Shown here in pieces: positions 43,661 to 53,867 of a DNA stretch of 64,000 bases. The notes under the pieces were generated by a model. The model ran no database searches, was not told the DNA's origin, and saw only the letters and a list, made by a program, of their open reading frames with translations. A program made the position numbers and the translations under genes. The stretch's first letter is position 1; each line of letters starts with the position of its first letter. Source of the DNA: Curtobacterium guangdongense (GTDB lineage: Bacteria > Actinomycetota > Actinomycetes > Actinomycetales > Microbacteriaceae); assembly GCF_049341845.1 (NCBI RefSeq), contig NZ_JBMPIT010000005.1:307014-371013 (forward strand), given 5' to 3'.

Positions 43661-43920
43661 GAGGCCAGCGCGGCCTGCCGCGCCACGATCGTGACCGTGT
43701 CGTGCTCGACCGAGAGGAACCCGTCCTCAGCGTCGACCGCGACGGTCGAACCGTCGGCCCGCGTGATGCGGACCTGGCCCTGGGCGAGGATCGCGAGCAT
43801 CGGCTCGTGACCCGCCAGGATGCCGATCTGGCCCTCTGTCGTGCGTGCGACGACCATGGTGGTGTCGCCCGTCCAGACCTCGCGGTCCGCCGAGACGACA
43901 CTCACGGTGAGACCCGCCAT
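43657..43920 (-). CDS. atpC: F1Fo ATP synthase subunit epsilon, short form
   Basis: 87 residues, covering only the N-terminal beta-sandwich (LTVSVVSADREVWTGDTTMV, TTEGQIGILAGHEPMLAIL). The C-terminal two-helix domain, which brakes ATP hydrolysis in other bacteria (E. coli epsilon is 139 residues), is absent. The ATG at 43920 is 1 nt after the atpD stop. Part of the central stalk with gamma. Confidence 0.95.
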   Translation of the reverse strand: MAGLTVSVVSADREVWTGDTTMVVARTTEGQIGILAGHEPMLAILAQGQVRITRADGSTVAVDAEDGFLSVEHDTVTIVARQAALAS

Positions 43921-43921
43921 G

Positions 43922-45376
<1,455 letters not shown>

Positions 45377-45405
45377 GGCTGGTGCCTTCCTGAGGGTGGG
45401 TATCT

Positions 45406-45424
45406 GTCCGCGAACGACGCGGAC
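45406..45424 (-). other. Hairpin in the atpG-atpD intercistronic gap
   Basis: GTCCGCG and CGCGGAC pair perfectly around AACGA directly after the atpG stop. It may protect or process the message; it is too small to be a strong terminator. Confidence 0.4.
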
Positions 45425-46326
45425 TACTTCTTCTTCGACGAGAGGGCGTCGGCGCCGCCGACGATCTCGGAGATCTGCTGGGTGATCTCGGCCTGGCGCG
45501 CGTTGTTCGCGAGACGGGTGAAGTCACGGATGAGCGAGTCGGCGTTGTCGCTGGCCGCCTTCATCGCCTTCTGCCGGGCGGCGTGCTCGGAGGCAGCCGA
45601 CTGGAGCATGGCGTTGAAGATGCGGCTCTCGATGTAGACCGGGAGCAGCGAGTCGAGCACCGCATCGGCGTCCGGCTCGAACTCGTACAGCGGGAGCGGC
45701 TCGTTGTCCGTCGGCTCCTCGACACCCTCGACGACCTCGAGCGGGAGCAGGCGGACGACCTGCGGCTCCTGGGTCGCGAGGCTGAGGAAGCGGTTGAACA
45801 CGATGTGGATCTCGTCCACGCCGCCCTCGGCCGTGTCCTGGAGGAACTTCGACACGACCGCGTCGCCGATCTCCTTCGCCGTCGAGAACTCGGGCTGGTC
45901 GGTGTTGCCGACCCACTGCTGCTCGGACGGGCGCTCACGGAACGCGAAGTACCCGACGGACTTGCGCCCGACGAGGTAGAACACGACGTCCTTGCCCTCG
46001 CTGCGGAGCAGGGAGGCGAGCTCCTCGCCCTGCTTGAGGACGTTCGTGCTGAACGCGCCGTTGAGGCCACGGTCCGAGGTGAACAGCACCACGGCCGCAC
46101 GCGTCGACGACTCCGGCTCGGTGGTCAGCACGTGGTCGACGTTCGAGAACGTCGCCACGGCAGACACCGCCCGCGTCACGGCCCGCGAGTACGGGCCGGA
46201 CGCGGCCATGCGGGCCTGTGCCTTCTGGATCCGCGACGCCGAGATCAGCTCCATCGCGCGAGTGACCTTCTTCGTGGTCTTCGCCGACTTGATTCGCTGT
46301 CGGTAGACCCGGACCTGCGCTGCCAT
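45424..46326 (-). CDS. atpG: F1Fo ATP synthase subunit gamma
   Basis: Central rotary shaft of F1. 300 residues: the N-terminal helix MAAQVRVYRQRIKSAKTTKKVTRAME and the C-terminal helix (LIRDFTRLANNARQAEITQQISEIVGGADAL) form the coiled coil. It starts with ATG immediately after the atpA TAG, with no gap. Confidence 0.98.
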   Translation of the reverse strand: MAAQVRVYRQRIKSAKTTKKVTRAMELISASRIQKAQARMAASGPYSRAVTRAVSAVATFSNVDHVLTTEPESSTRAAVVLFTSDRGLNGAFSTNVLKQGEELASLLRSEGKDVVFYLVGRKSVGYFAFRERPSEQQWVGNTDQPEFSTAKEIGDAVVSKFLQDTAEGGVDEIHIVFNRFLSLATQEPQVVRLLPLEVVEGVEEPTDNEPLPLYEFEPDADAVLDSLLPVYIESRIFNAMLQSAASEHAARQKAMKAASDNADSLIRDFTRLANNARQAEITQQISEIVGGADALSSKKK

Positions 46327-47955
46327 CTAGCGACGACCCTTGACGATCTGCTCCTGGTCCACGTCCTCGGCGTCGGCGGCGTCGAACTGCTCGGACCCGA
46401 GCGTCTTGCCGTCGCTCGTCTGGAAGCTCTTCGAGAACTCGTCGATCTGCTTCGACATTTCGGCGACGGTCTCGTCGCTGAGCTGGTTCGTCTCGCGCAG
46501 CGTCGTGAGGACGTCGGAGTTGCGACGCAGGTGGTCGAGCAGCTCGGACTCGAAGCGGAGCACGTCCGGCACGGGCACCGTGTCGAGCTTGCCGTTCGTG
46601 CCGGCCCAGATCGAGACGACCTGCTCCTCGACCGGGTACGGCGAGTACTGCGGCTGCTTGAGGAGCTCGGTCAGACGCGCACCACGGTCGAGCTGACGAC
46701 GCGACGCCTGGTCGAGGTCGGACGCGAACATCGCGAACGCCTCGAGCGAGCGGTACTGCGCGAGCTCGAGCTTCAGCGTGCCGGAGACCTTCTTGATCGA
46801 CTTCACCTGGGCGTCACCACCGACGCGGGACACCGAGATGCCCACGTCGACGGCCGGACGCTGGTTCGCGTTGAAGAGGTCCGACTGCAGGAAGATCTGG
46901 CCGTCGGTGATGGAGATGACGTTGGTCGGGATGTACGCCGAGACGTCGTTCGCCTTGGTCTCGATGATCGGGAGACCCGTCATCGAGCCGGCGCCGAGCT
47001 CGTCGGACAGCTTCGCGCAACGCTCCAGCAGACGGGAGTGCAGGTAGAAGACGTCACCCGGGTAGGCCTCGCGTCCCGGCGGACGACGCAGGAGGAGCGA
47101 CACGGCACGGTAGGCCTCTGCCTGCTTCGACAGGTCGTCGAAGATGATGAGGACGTGCTTGCCCTGGTACATCCAGTGCTGGCCGATGGCCGAGCCGGTG
47201 TACGGGGCGAGGTACTTGAAGCCGGCCGGGTCGGATGCCGGGGCGGCGACGATGGTGGTGTACTCCATCGCGCCGGCGTCCTCGAGCGCACCCTTGACGG
47301 AGGCGATCGTCGAACCCTTCTGACCGATCGCGACGTAGATGCAGCGGACCTGCTTGTCCTCGTCGCCGGACTCCCAGTTGGCCTTCTGGTTGATGATCGT
47401 GTCGATCGCGATGGCCGTCTTGCCGGTCTGGCGGTCGCCGATGATCAGCTGACGCTGGCCGCGGCCGACGGGGATCATCGCGTCGATGGCCTTGATGCCG
47501 GTCTGCAGCGGCTCGTGCACTGACTTGCGCGACATGACGCCAGGCGCCTGGAGCTCGAGGGCACGGCGGCCCTCTGCGACGATCTCGCCGAGGCCGTCGA
47601 TCGGAGCGCCGAGCGGGTCGACGACGCGACCGAGGAAGCCGTCACCGACGGGGGCGGAGAGGACCTCACCGGTACGGGTGACTTCCTGGCCCTCTTCGAC
47701 ACCGGCGAACTCGCCGAGCACGATGGCGCCGATCTCGTCCTCGTCCAGGTTCTGGGCCAGGCCGAGCGTGCCGTCCTCGAAACGGATGAGCTCGTTGGCC
47801 ATGACGCCGGGGAGGCCTTCGACGTGGGCGATGCCGTCACCGGCGTCGGTGACGTGCCCGACCTCGGCCGTGGAGGCCTTCGTCGGCTCGTAGTTCGAGA
47901 CGAAGTCCTTCAGGGCATCACGGATCTCATCGGGGCTGATGGTGATGTCTGCCAT
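46327..47955 (-). CDS. atpA: F1Fo ATP synthase subunit alpha
   Basis: Non-catalytic nucleotide-binding subunit of F1. 542 residues with Walker A GDRQTGKTAIA, the VSRVGGDAQ region and the long C-terminal domain. ATG 47955, with AAGGA 8 nt upstream. Confidence 0.99.
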   Translation of the reverse strand: MADITISPDEIRDALKDFVSNYEPTKASTAEVGHVTDAGDGIAHVEGLPGVMANELIRFEDGTLGLAQNLDEDEIGAIVLGEFAGVEEGQEVTRTGEVLSAPVGDGFLGRVVDPLGAPIDGLGEIVAEGRRALELQAPGVMSRKSVHEPLQTGIKAIDAMIPVGRGQRQLIIGDRQTGKTAIAIDTIINQKANWESGDEDKQVRCIYVAIGQKGSTIASVKGALEDAGAMEYTTIVAAPASDPAGFKYLAPYTGSAIGQHWMYQGKHVLIIFDDLSKQAEAYRAVSLLLRRPPGREAYPGDVFYLHSRLLERCAKLSDELGAGSMTGLPIIETKANDVSAYIPTNVISITDGQIFLQSDLFNANQRPAVDVGISVSRVGGDAQVKSIKKVSGTLKLELAQYRSLEAFAMFASDLDQASRRQLDRGARLTELLKQPQYSPYPVEEQVVSIWAGTNGKLDTVPVPDVLRFESELLDHLRRNSDVLTTLRETNQLSDETVAEMSKQIDEFSKSFQTSDGKTLGSEQFDAADAEDVDQEQIVKGRR

Positions 47956-48005
47956 GGGATTTTCCTTGTTGGTTTCCGGGGCCCTTCGGCTCCGAGAGGG
48001 TGATG

Positions 48006-48022
48006 CTGTCCGGTCAGGACAG
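48006..48022 (-). other. Hairpin between atpH and atpA
   Basis: CTGTCC and GGACAG pair around GGTCA in the 107-nt gap between atpH and atpA. Possibly an mRNA processing or stability element. Confidence 0.35.
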
Positions 48023-48062
48023 TTCCCGTTGTGGACTTGGGGTGTCGGGTACGACCGTACGC

Positions 48063-48857
48063 TCAGCCCGCGAGCTGGAGCCGGAGGTCGGCGAGGCGCG
48101 TGGACACGGTGCCGTCGATGACGTCGCCGCCGACCTGCACCCTGACCCCGCCGACGACCTTGGGGTCGACGACGTGGTTGACGATGATGTCCTTGCCGTA
48201 ACGCGCCGACAGCCCACGGGCGACACGAGCCGCCTGTGCTTCCGACAGCGCCGTCGCGGTGATGACCGTGGCCACGACCTTCTCGGCCTGGTCGGCGACG
48301 ATGCGCGAGGCATCGCGGACCAGTTCACCGATCCGGCGGCCGCGGGGCTGCTGGACCAGTGCCGACAGGATCGTCACCGTCTGCGCCGACGACTTGCCGC
48401 CGATGAGGCGCTCGACGAGCGCGCTCTTCTCAGCGGGGCTGCCGAGCTTCGTGCCGAGCGCGAGCTCGAGGCCCGCGTCGGACCGGACGGCGGTCTCGAA
48501 GGCGAAGAGCTCCGCCTCGATCGAGGTGCCGGGGTCGGCGGTGGCCGCGACGGCACGGATGCCCGCGTCCTCGATGCCGGCGAGCAGGTCCTGCTGGGAG
48601 GACCAGCGCGCGCCGGCGACCGCCGTCAGGACGGCCCGCGTGGTGGTCGCCTGCCCGGCGAAGACACGGTCGATGACCGCCTTCTTGCCGACGACGTCCG
48701 CCGTGGGGTCGGCGAGCAGCGTGAGGAGCTGCGAAGAACCGGCCACCACTCGCCCTGCGGCGAGGATCTCAGCACCGGTCGCCAGGTCGGCGCTCCCGCC
48801 GAGTTCGGCGAGGACCGCCTGCGTCGACGAGAGTGCTGAACGAGTGGCGCTCCGCAT
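48063..48857 (-). CDS. atpH: F1Fo ATP synthase subunit delta
   Basis: Links F1 to the peripheral stalk. 264 residues; the C-terminal part LSEAQAARVARGLSARYGKDIIVNHVVDPKVVGGVRVQVGGD is the OSCP/delta signature. It is longer than E. coli delta (177) through an N-terminal helical extension, normal for actinobacteria. It starts ATG 48857, 2 nt after the atpF stop. Confidence 0.97.
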   Translation of the reverse strand: MRSATRSALSSTQAVLAELGGSADLATGAEILAAGRVVAGSSQLLTLLADPTADVVGKKAVIDRVFAGQATTTRAVLTAVAGARWSSQQDLLAGIEDAGIRAVAATADPGTSIEAELFAFETAVRSDAGLELALGTKLGSPAEKSALVERLIGGKSSAQTVTILSALVQQPRGRRIGELVRDASRIVADQAEKVVATVITATALSEAQAARVARGLSARYGKDIIVNHVVDPKVVGGVRVQVGGDVIDGTVSTRLADLRLQLAG

Positions 48858-48859
48858 GC

Positions 48860-49426
48860 TCAGCGCTCCGTCTCTGCCTGCGACGCCTGCGCGTCCTTCG
48901 ACGACTCGAGGTCGGCGAGGAAGCGGTCGACGACCGCGGTGGCCTTGGCGTCGTCCTTGAGGGACTCGCCGATGACACCGGACGCGAGGTCGAGTGCGAG
49001 CGAGCCGACCTCGGTGCGGAGCGACTGGAGCGCACTCTGGCGCTCTGCCTCGATCTGCGCCTGGGCGTTCGACGTGATGCGCGCGGCGTCGGCAGCAGCC
49101 TGCTCGCGGACCTCGTTGCCGATCGCCGTGGCGTCCGCACGAGCCTGCTCGCGGATGCGGGAGGCCTCGGCACGGGCGTCGGCGAGCTGCTTGTTGTACT
49201 CCTCGAGCGCAGCAGCAGCCTGCTCCTGAGCGGCCTCGGCCTTCTTGATGCCGCCTTCGATGGCCTCGGTGCGCTCATCGAGCATCTTCGTGATGCGCGG
49301 CGTGACGACACGCCAGAACACCAGGAAGATGATGACGAAGGCCACCGCAGACCACACGATGTCGTACACCGGCGGGATCAGCGGATTGTGGGTCTCCTCC
49401 GCCGCGATGATGAGTGCGTTCTGCAT
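48860..49426 (-). CDS. atpF: F1Fo ATP synthase subunit b
   Basis: Peripheral stalk. 188 residues: one membrane segment (about 22-42) and a long Ala/Glu/Arg/Gln-rich helix for dimerisation. ATG 49426, 9 nt after the atpE stop. Confidence 0.98.
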   Translation of the reverse strand: MQNALIIAAEETHNPLIPPVYDIVWSAVAFVIIFLVFWRVVTPRITKMLDERTEAIEGGIKKAEAAQEQAAAALEEYNKQLADARAEASRIREQARADATAIGNEVREQAAADAARITSNAQAQIEAERQSALQSLRTEVGSLALDLASGVIGESLKDDAKATAVVDRFLADLESSKDAQASQAETER

Positions 49427-49435
49427 CGAGGAACC

Positions 49436-49672
49436 TTAGTTGGTGAAGATGAAGTACGTGGCGATACCGATGAAGGCCAGGGCCTCGGTGAAGGCGATAC
49501 CGATGTACATGAGGGTCGTCAGTCGGCCCTGGAGCTCGGGCTGGCGAGCGACGGACTCGATCGTCTTGCCGACGACGATGCCGACGCCGATGGCCGGGCC
49601 GATCGCAGCGAGGCCGTAGCCAACCGTCGCGATGTTGCCGTTGATCTCCGCGAGAACGGTCGTTGCGTCCAC
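49436..49672 (-). CDS. atpE: F1Fo ATP synthase subunit c
   Basis: Proton-carrying ring subunit. 78 residues forming a helical hairpin; Glu63 in FTEALAF is the proton site, and the RQPELQGR loop contacts gamma/epsilon. GTG start at 49672 with AAAGGA upstream. Glutamate rather than aspartate and the absence of sodium-site residues fit a proton-driven enzyme. Confidence 0.98.
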   Translation of the reverse strand: MDATTVLAEINGNIATVGYGLAAIGPAIGVGIVVGKTIESVARQPELQGRLTTLMYIGIAFTEALAFIGIATYFIFTN

Positions 49673-49733
49673 GTGTTTTCCTTTCGAGGTGCGGGCCCGA
49701 CGGTTGCCGGCCCCGTAGGGGGTCAGTGAGGAA

Positions 49734-50594
49734 TCAGTGCTCGTCTGCCAGCGCCAGCTGGATGTAGACGGCGGTGAGGAGCATGAAGACGTACGCCTGG
49801 AGCAGCGCGACGAGGATCTCGAAGAAGCTGAAGGCGATGCCGAACGCGAGCGTGCCGATCCCGAAGAACGCCAGCAGGCTGTGCGAGTCGAAGAAGAAGA
49901 ACCAGGTGGCCGAGAAGAACAGCACCAGGAGCAGGTGACCGACCACCATGTTCATCAGCAGTCGCAGGGTCAGGGTGACCGGGCGGAGGACGAACGTCGA
50001 GACGAGCTCGATCGGCGTCACGATGATGTACAGGTACCACGGCACCCCGGGCGGGAAGAGCGAGTTCCGGAGGAACGTGCCCGGGTGCTTGCGGAGACCG
50101 GCGTAGATGAACGCGACGTACGCGACGATCGCGAGGATCAGCGGCATCGCGATACGGCTGGTGCCGGCGATGCTCATGAACGGGATGAGCCCCGTCAGGT
50201 TCATGAACAGCACGCCGAAGAAGATGGTCGCCAGGAGCGGGAGGAACCGCTTGCCGTCCTTCTCGCCGAGGTTGTCGAAGGTGTTCCGGCGCACGACGTC
50301 GAAGCCGTACTCGATGAACGCCTGACCACGGTTGGGGATCAGCTTGAGCGCACGGGTCCCCGCGAAGGCGAAGACGACCAGCACTGCGACCGCGATGAAG
50401 CGGATGATGACGATCCGGTCGATCTCGAACGGCGTCCCCGCGAAGAAGATCGGGTCGGGGAAGAACTCGTTGATCGACGGACCATGGAACTCGGCGGCCT
50501 TACTGCTCCCCGCCGCAACGGTGTTGGCCGCAGCGGTGAGGGACAGGGGAAGAGCGTGGGATAGCAGCGCTGTCTCCTGTGTCGGCGCGCGCAC
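49734..50594 (-). CDS. atpB: F1Fo ATP synthase subunit a
   Basis: Proton channel half of Fo. 286 residues with five or six membrane helices; the essential arginine is in LRLLMNMVVGHLLL, and GLIPFMSIAGTSR and the C-terminal FFEILVALLQAYVFMLL helix are typical. The start is GTG 50594; an upstream ATG at 50599 is out of frame. The first about 30 residues vary in the family. Confidence 0.96.
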   Translation of the reverse strand: MRAPTQETALLSHALPLSLTAAANTVAAGSSKAAEFHGPSINEFFPDPIFFAGTPFEIDRIVIIRFIAVAVLVVFAFAGTRALKLIPNRGQAFIEYGFDVVRRNTFDNLGEKDGKRFLPLLATIFFGVLFMNLTGLIPFMSIAGTSRIAMPLILAIVAYVAFIYAGLRKHPGTFLRNSLFPPGVPWYLYIIVTPIELVSTFVLRPVTLTLRLLMNMVVGHLLLVLFFSATWFFFFDSHSLLAFFGIGTLAFGIAFSFFEILVALLQAYVFMLLTAVYIQLALADEH

Positions 50595-50699
50595 GTCATG
50601 GCACGCGATGGTGGACTGTGTGGAGGCTCGTCCGCTCCGAGCATGGCTCCGGGCGCGGACTCCTCAAACCCTATCAGGTGTCAGAGCCTTCCCGGGCTC

Positions 50700-51176
50700 T
50701 CAGACGCGTGGGTCGTCCTTCTCAGCGTCCGCAGAGCCGGGCAGGGGCACGTCGATCGGCACGCGCCCCTTGGCGATGACCGTGACGTCGATCACGAGCG
50801 ACCCGATGACGCCGACGATGATCGCGATCGCGAGCACCGGCGTGTTCACCCAGTCCCGGTCCCTGAGCAGCACCAGCACCACGATGAAGAGCACGAACTT
50901 CACGAGGAACATCCCCATGATCGTGCCGAAGAAGGCGCCGGAGATCATCTGCCCTCGGGAGAACCGGATCGCCAGCAGGACGCTCACCGCCGTGAGCCCG
51001 CAGAACACGACGCTCATCACCGCGCCGATGAGCCCGCCGACCAGCCCGGGAGTCCCGGCGACGAAGAAGCCGACGACTCCCCCGACGACGGCGAGGGCGA
51101 CCGCGAGCACGGCCCCCTGCACGAGGATGCGGCGGAAGAGCGGGCTGACGTGGTCGAGGCCGTTCGGCGTGGTCAC
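50700..51176 (-). CDS. AtpI-like four-pass membrane protein
   Basis: 158 residues from GTG 51176 (VTTPNGLDHVSPLFRRILVQ), overlapping the WecA-like stop as GTGA. Four hydrophobic helices (about 17-37, 43-65, 78-98 and 108-130). Position just before atpB equals Rv1303 of M. tuberculosis and the atpI gene of other bacteria, which assists c-ring assembly. The assignment rests on position and topology; sequence alone does not prove it. Confidence 0.75.
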   Translation of the reverse strand: MTTPNGLDHVSPLFRRILVQGAVLAVALAVVGGVVGFFVAGTPGLVGGLIGAVMSVVFCGLTAVSVLLAIRFSRGQMISGAFFGTIMGMFLVKFVLFIVVLVLLRDRDWVNTPVLAIAIIVGVIGSLVIDVTVIAKGRVPIDVPLPGSADAEKDDPRV

Positions 51177-52405
51177 GAGGGGTCTCCTGGGGTCGGGATG
51201 TCGCGGGTGGCTGCTGCGCGGTCGAGCGGGTCGAGCCGGGCATCGACGGCAGCGCCCGTTCCGCCACGGCTCTGGGCGGCGATCTCGGCGCGCTTCCGGC
51301 CGAGCGGGGCGAACGTCGCGATCGCGCAGATCGTGAACCCGACCGCCACGAACGCCACGACCCACCACCACTGCAGGAACAGGAACAGCAGACAGCCGAT
51401 CGCGACGGTCGCCGTCCAGGCGTAGAAGATCAGCACGGCGTGGAAGTGCGAGTGCCCCATGTCGAGCAGCCGGTGGTGCAGGTGCTTCCGGTCGGCCGAG
51501 AACGGCGACTTCCCCGCGCTCAGTCGTCGGACGACGGCGAGCCCGAAGTCGAGGATCGGCACGATGAGGATCGCGAACGGCAGCAGGATCGGGATGAACG
51601 CCGGCAGCAGGTCGGTCCGGGTGCGCACCGCCGCCGGGTCGATGTTGCCCGTGATCGACACGGCGCTCGTGGCCATCAGGAAGCCCACGAGCAGCGCGCC
51701 GGCGTCCCCCATGAAGAGCTTCGCCGGGTGCCAGTTCAGGATGAGGAACCCGAAGCACGCGCCGACGAGGACGGCCGTCAGCAGCGACGGCAGGTTGAAG
51801 AAGAACTCGGTCTGCACGACCACGCGGTTGATGAAGAACGTGTAGAGGAAGAACACCCCGCCGGCGATGATCGCGACACCGGCGACGAGGCCGTCGAGCC
51901 CGTCGATGAAGTTGACGGCGTTCATCACCAGCACGACCGCGAGGACCGTGAAGATCAGGCTCATGTAGGACGAGCCGACGCCGAGCGTGTTGCCGATCGG
52001 CAGCGACACGATCGCGACGCCCTGCCACGCGAGGATCCCCGCGGCGATGATCTGTCCGGCGAGCTTCGTCATCCAGTCGAGGTCCCAGATGTCGTCGGCG
52101 ACACCGAGCACCACGATGATCGTCGCCCCGGCGAGCACCGCCAGCACGCGCCCGGGTTCGGCGAACACCAGGCGGAAGTAGTCCACACCCGCGATCTCGG
52201 GGAACAGGAACCACGCACACAGCAGCGAGACCATCACGCCGATGAACATCGCGATCCCGCCGAGCCGCGGCGTCGGGGTGCGGTGCACGTCGCGCTCGCG
52301 GACCTTCGGGTACCACTTGTACTTCAGGCCGAGCTTCCAGACCAGCAGGCTGACCAAGAAGCTCACGACCGCGGAGATGAGCCCCGCGAGCAGGTAGTAC
52401 TTCAC
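51173..52405 (-). CDS. WecA/MraY-like polyprenyl-phosphate sugar-1-phosphate transferase
   Basis: 410 residues with about 11 membrane helices. Family motifs: TPRLGGIAMF, VLGVADDIWDLDW (the Asp-Asp pair), NAVNFIDGLDGL, and the cytoplasmic HLHHRLLDMGHSH. Transfers a sugar 1-phosphate (GlcNAc in the Rfe/WecA type) to decaprenyl or undecaprenyl phosphate, starting wall polymer or linker synthesis. Equivalent in position to Rv1302 (rfe). GTG 52405 overlaps the tsaC stop. Confidence 0.93.
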   Translation of the reverse strand: MKYYLLAGLISAVVSFLVSLLVWKLGLKYKWYPKVRERDVHRTPTPRLGGIAMFIGVMVSLLCAWFLFPEIAGVDYFRLVFAEPGRVLAVLAGATIIVVLGVADDIWDLDWMTKLAGQIIAAGILAWQGVAIVSLPIGNTLGVGSSYMSLIFTVLAVVLVMNAVNFIDGLDGLVAGVAIIAGGVFFLYTFFINRVVVQTEFFFNLPSLLTAVLVGACFGFLILNWHPAKLFMGDAGALLVGFLMATSAVSITGNIDPAAVRTRTDLLPAFIPILLPFAILIVPILDFGLAVVRRLSAGKSPFSADRKHLHHRLLDMGHSHFHAVLIFYAWTATVAIGCLLFLFLQWWWVVAFVAVGFTICAIATFAPLGRKRAEIAAQSRGGTGAAVDARLDPLDRAAATRDIPTPGDPS

Positions 52406-53076
52406 GTGACGAGGTCGGCCCCGACGACCCGTTCGATCTCCGAGTCCGGGATGACGCCGTGCCGCACGATGCGCAGCCCGTCACCGGTGGAGAGCCCGGT
52501 GGCGTCGACGATGGTGGACCCGGTCGACGCCTCGAACCCGTCGTGCGGCTCGAGGGAACCCCCGTCGAGGTAGACGGACACGCTGTCACCGAGCATCGAC
52601 TCGGCGGCGTCGATCGTCATGGCGGCAGGGTCGCCCGTCGAGTTCGCCGACGACACCGCGAGCGGGCCGACCTCCTGCAGGAGCTCGAGCGCGATCCGGG
52701 AGTCCGGCATGCGGAGCGCGACCGTGCCGCGGGTCTCCCCCAGGTCCCAGTCCAGGGAGGGCTGCGCGTGCAGGATCACGGTCAGCCCGCCCGGCCAGAA
52801 CTCGGCGACCAGGTCGCGCACCTGCTGCGGGACCTCGCTCGCGAGCGCGTCGAGCGTCGGCGGACCGGGGATGAGGACCGGCGGCGGCGACTGCCGGGTC
52901 CGTCCCTTGGCGTCGAGGAGCCGCTGGACGGCTGCCGCATCGAAGGCGTCGGCCGCGAGGCCGTAGACGGTGTCGGTGGGGACGACGACGAGTTCTCCCC
53001 GGCCGAGTGCGGCACGTGCGAGCCGCATCCCGGTCAGGAGTCCGTCGGGGTCGGTGCAGTCGTATCGGGATGCCAT
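52402..53076 (-). CDS. L-threonylcarbamoyladenylate synthase (Sua5/YrdC/TsaC)
   Basis: First enzyme of t6A37 tRNA modification. 224 residues from ATG 53076: VVPTDTVYGLAADAF, LLDAKGRTRQSPPPVLI (K...R...PPPVLI nucleotide region), WPGGLTVIL and VSSANSTGDPA. The short YrdC-like form lacks most of the Sua5 extension. It is divergent from the HAD gene across 37 bp, with TATCAT about 9 nt from its ATG. Confidence 0.95.
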   Translation of the reverse strand: MASRYDCTDPDGLLTGMRLARAALGRGELVVVPTDTVYGLAADAFDAAAVQRLLDAKGRTRQSPPPVLIPGPPTLDALASEVPQQVRDLVAEFWPGGLTVILHAQPSLDWDLGETRGTVALRMPDSRIALELLQEVGPLAVSSANSTGDPAAMTIDAAESMLGDSVSVYLDGGSLEPHDGFEASTGSTIVDATGLSTGDGLRIVRHGVIPDSEIERVVGADLVT

Positions 53077-53113
53077 GACTCGACGATGATAGTGCGACAC
53101 AATGGAGGACATC

Positions 53114-53761
53114 GTGAACGAGACGCCAGCGCCCCGACTCCTGTTCCTCTTCGACATGGACGACGTGCTCGTCCGCTACGACTGGAAGACCCGGATGGCC
53201 GGCTTGACCGACCTCACCGGGCACGAGCTCGACGAGCTCCGTCGGCGGTGGTGGCTCACCGGCAACGAGTCCCGTGCCGAGGCCGGACACTTCCCGGACG
53301 GCGACGCGTACCTCGCCGCGTTCGCGGCCGCGATGGAGTGCGAGGTCCCCGAGACGGAGTGGGCGCGGATCCGCGGTTCCGCGATGACCGAGCTCCCGCA
53401 GCGCATCGAGGCGGTCCGCATCGCCAGCGAGCACGGGCGTGTCGCGCTCCTCACCAACAACGGTCCGCTCGCCGGCCGCTGGATCCACGAATGGGCGCCG
53501 TCGCTGCCGCCGCTGTTCGGCGAGCACCTCGACACGTCGAGCAACTTCGGTGCCAGGAAGCCGGAGCCCGAGGTCTTCCTGCGTGCGCTCGAGCACCACG
53601 GCGCGCGGCCGGAGGACACCTTCTTCGCCGACGACATGCCGGAGAACATCGAAGGCGCCAGGAGCGTCGGCATCCACGCGGTGCTGGTGGAGCACGACAC
53701 CGACCTGCGCGAGGCGGTCCGGGACTTCGTCGCGCGTTCTGTCCCATCGCACGTGCACTAG
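53114..53761 (+). CDS. HAD-superfamily hydrolase
   Basis: 215 residues. Motif I is LFLFDMDDVLV, motif II LLTNNG, the motif III lysine lies in RKPEPEVF and motif IV is FFADDMPEN: a complete HAD phosphatase set with an alpha-helical cap. I chose GTG 53114 over ATG 53102 because GGAGGA sits 4-5 nt before it. Substrate unknown. The only plus-strand gene in this part of the cluster; it converges with prmC. Confidence 0.9.
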   Translation: MNETPAPRLLFLFDMDDVLVRYDWKTRMAGLTDLTGHELDELRRRWWLTGNESRAEAGHFPDGDAYLAAFAAAMECEVPETEWARIRGSAMTELPQRIEAVRIASEHGRVALLTNNGPLAGRWIHEWAPSLPPLFGEHLDTSSNFGARKPEPEVFLRALEHHGARPEDTFFADDMPENIEGARSVGIHAVLVEHDTDLREAVRDFVARSVPSHVH

Positions 53762-53764
53762 GAA

Positions 53765-53835
53765 GCCGAATCGCGCGTAGGAGATCGGAACGTCTGACCT
53801 CCTACGCGCGATTCGGTCACCTACGCGCGATTCGG
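53765..53835. repeat. Triple CCGAATCGCGCGTAGG element
   Basis: CCGAATCGCGCGTAGGAG (53766-53783) is followed after 15 nt by its exact inverse (53799-53816), and then by a third copy of the inverse (CCTACGCGCGATTCGG, 53820-53835), so copies 2 and 3 are direct repeats 19 bp apart. The first two form an 18-bp stem between convergent genes and could terminate both. The third copy is not needed for that. Confidence 0.93.
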
Positions 53836-53841
53836 CAAGGC

Positions 53842-53865
53842 GGACGGGAGGCTCGGGGTGCGTCC
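53842..53865. repeat. GGAC-GGAGGCTCGG element, short copy
   Basis: A 24-nt element: GGACGGGAGGCTCGG followed by GGTGC and GTCC. It has the same ends and core as the hairpins at 15110 and 17054, with one arm shortened. It ends 2 nt from the prmC stop. Confidence 0.6.
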
Positions 53866-53867
53866 GG

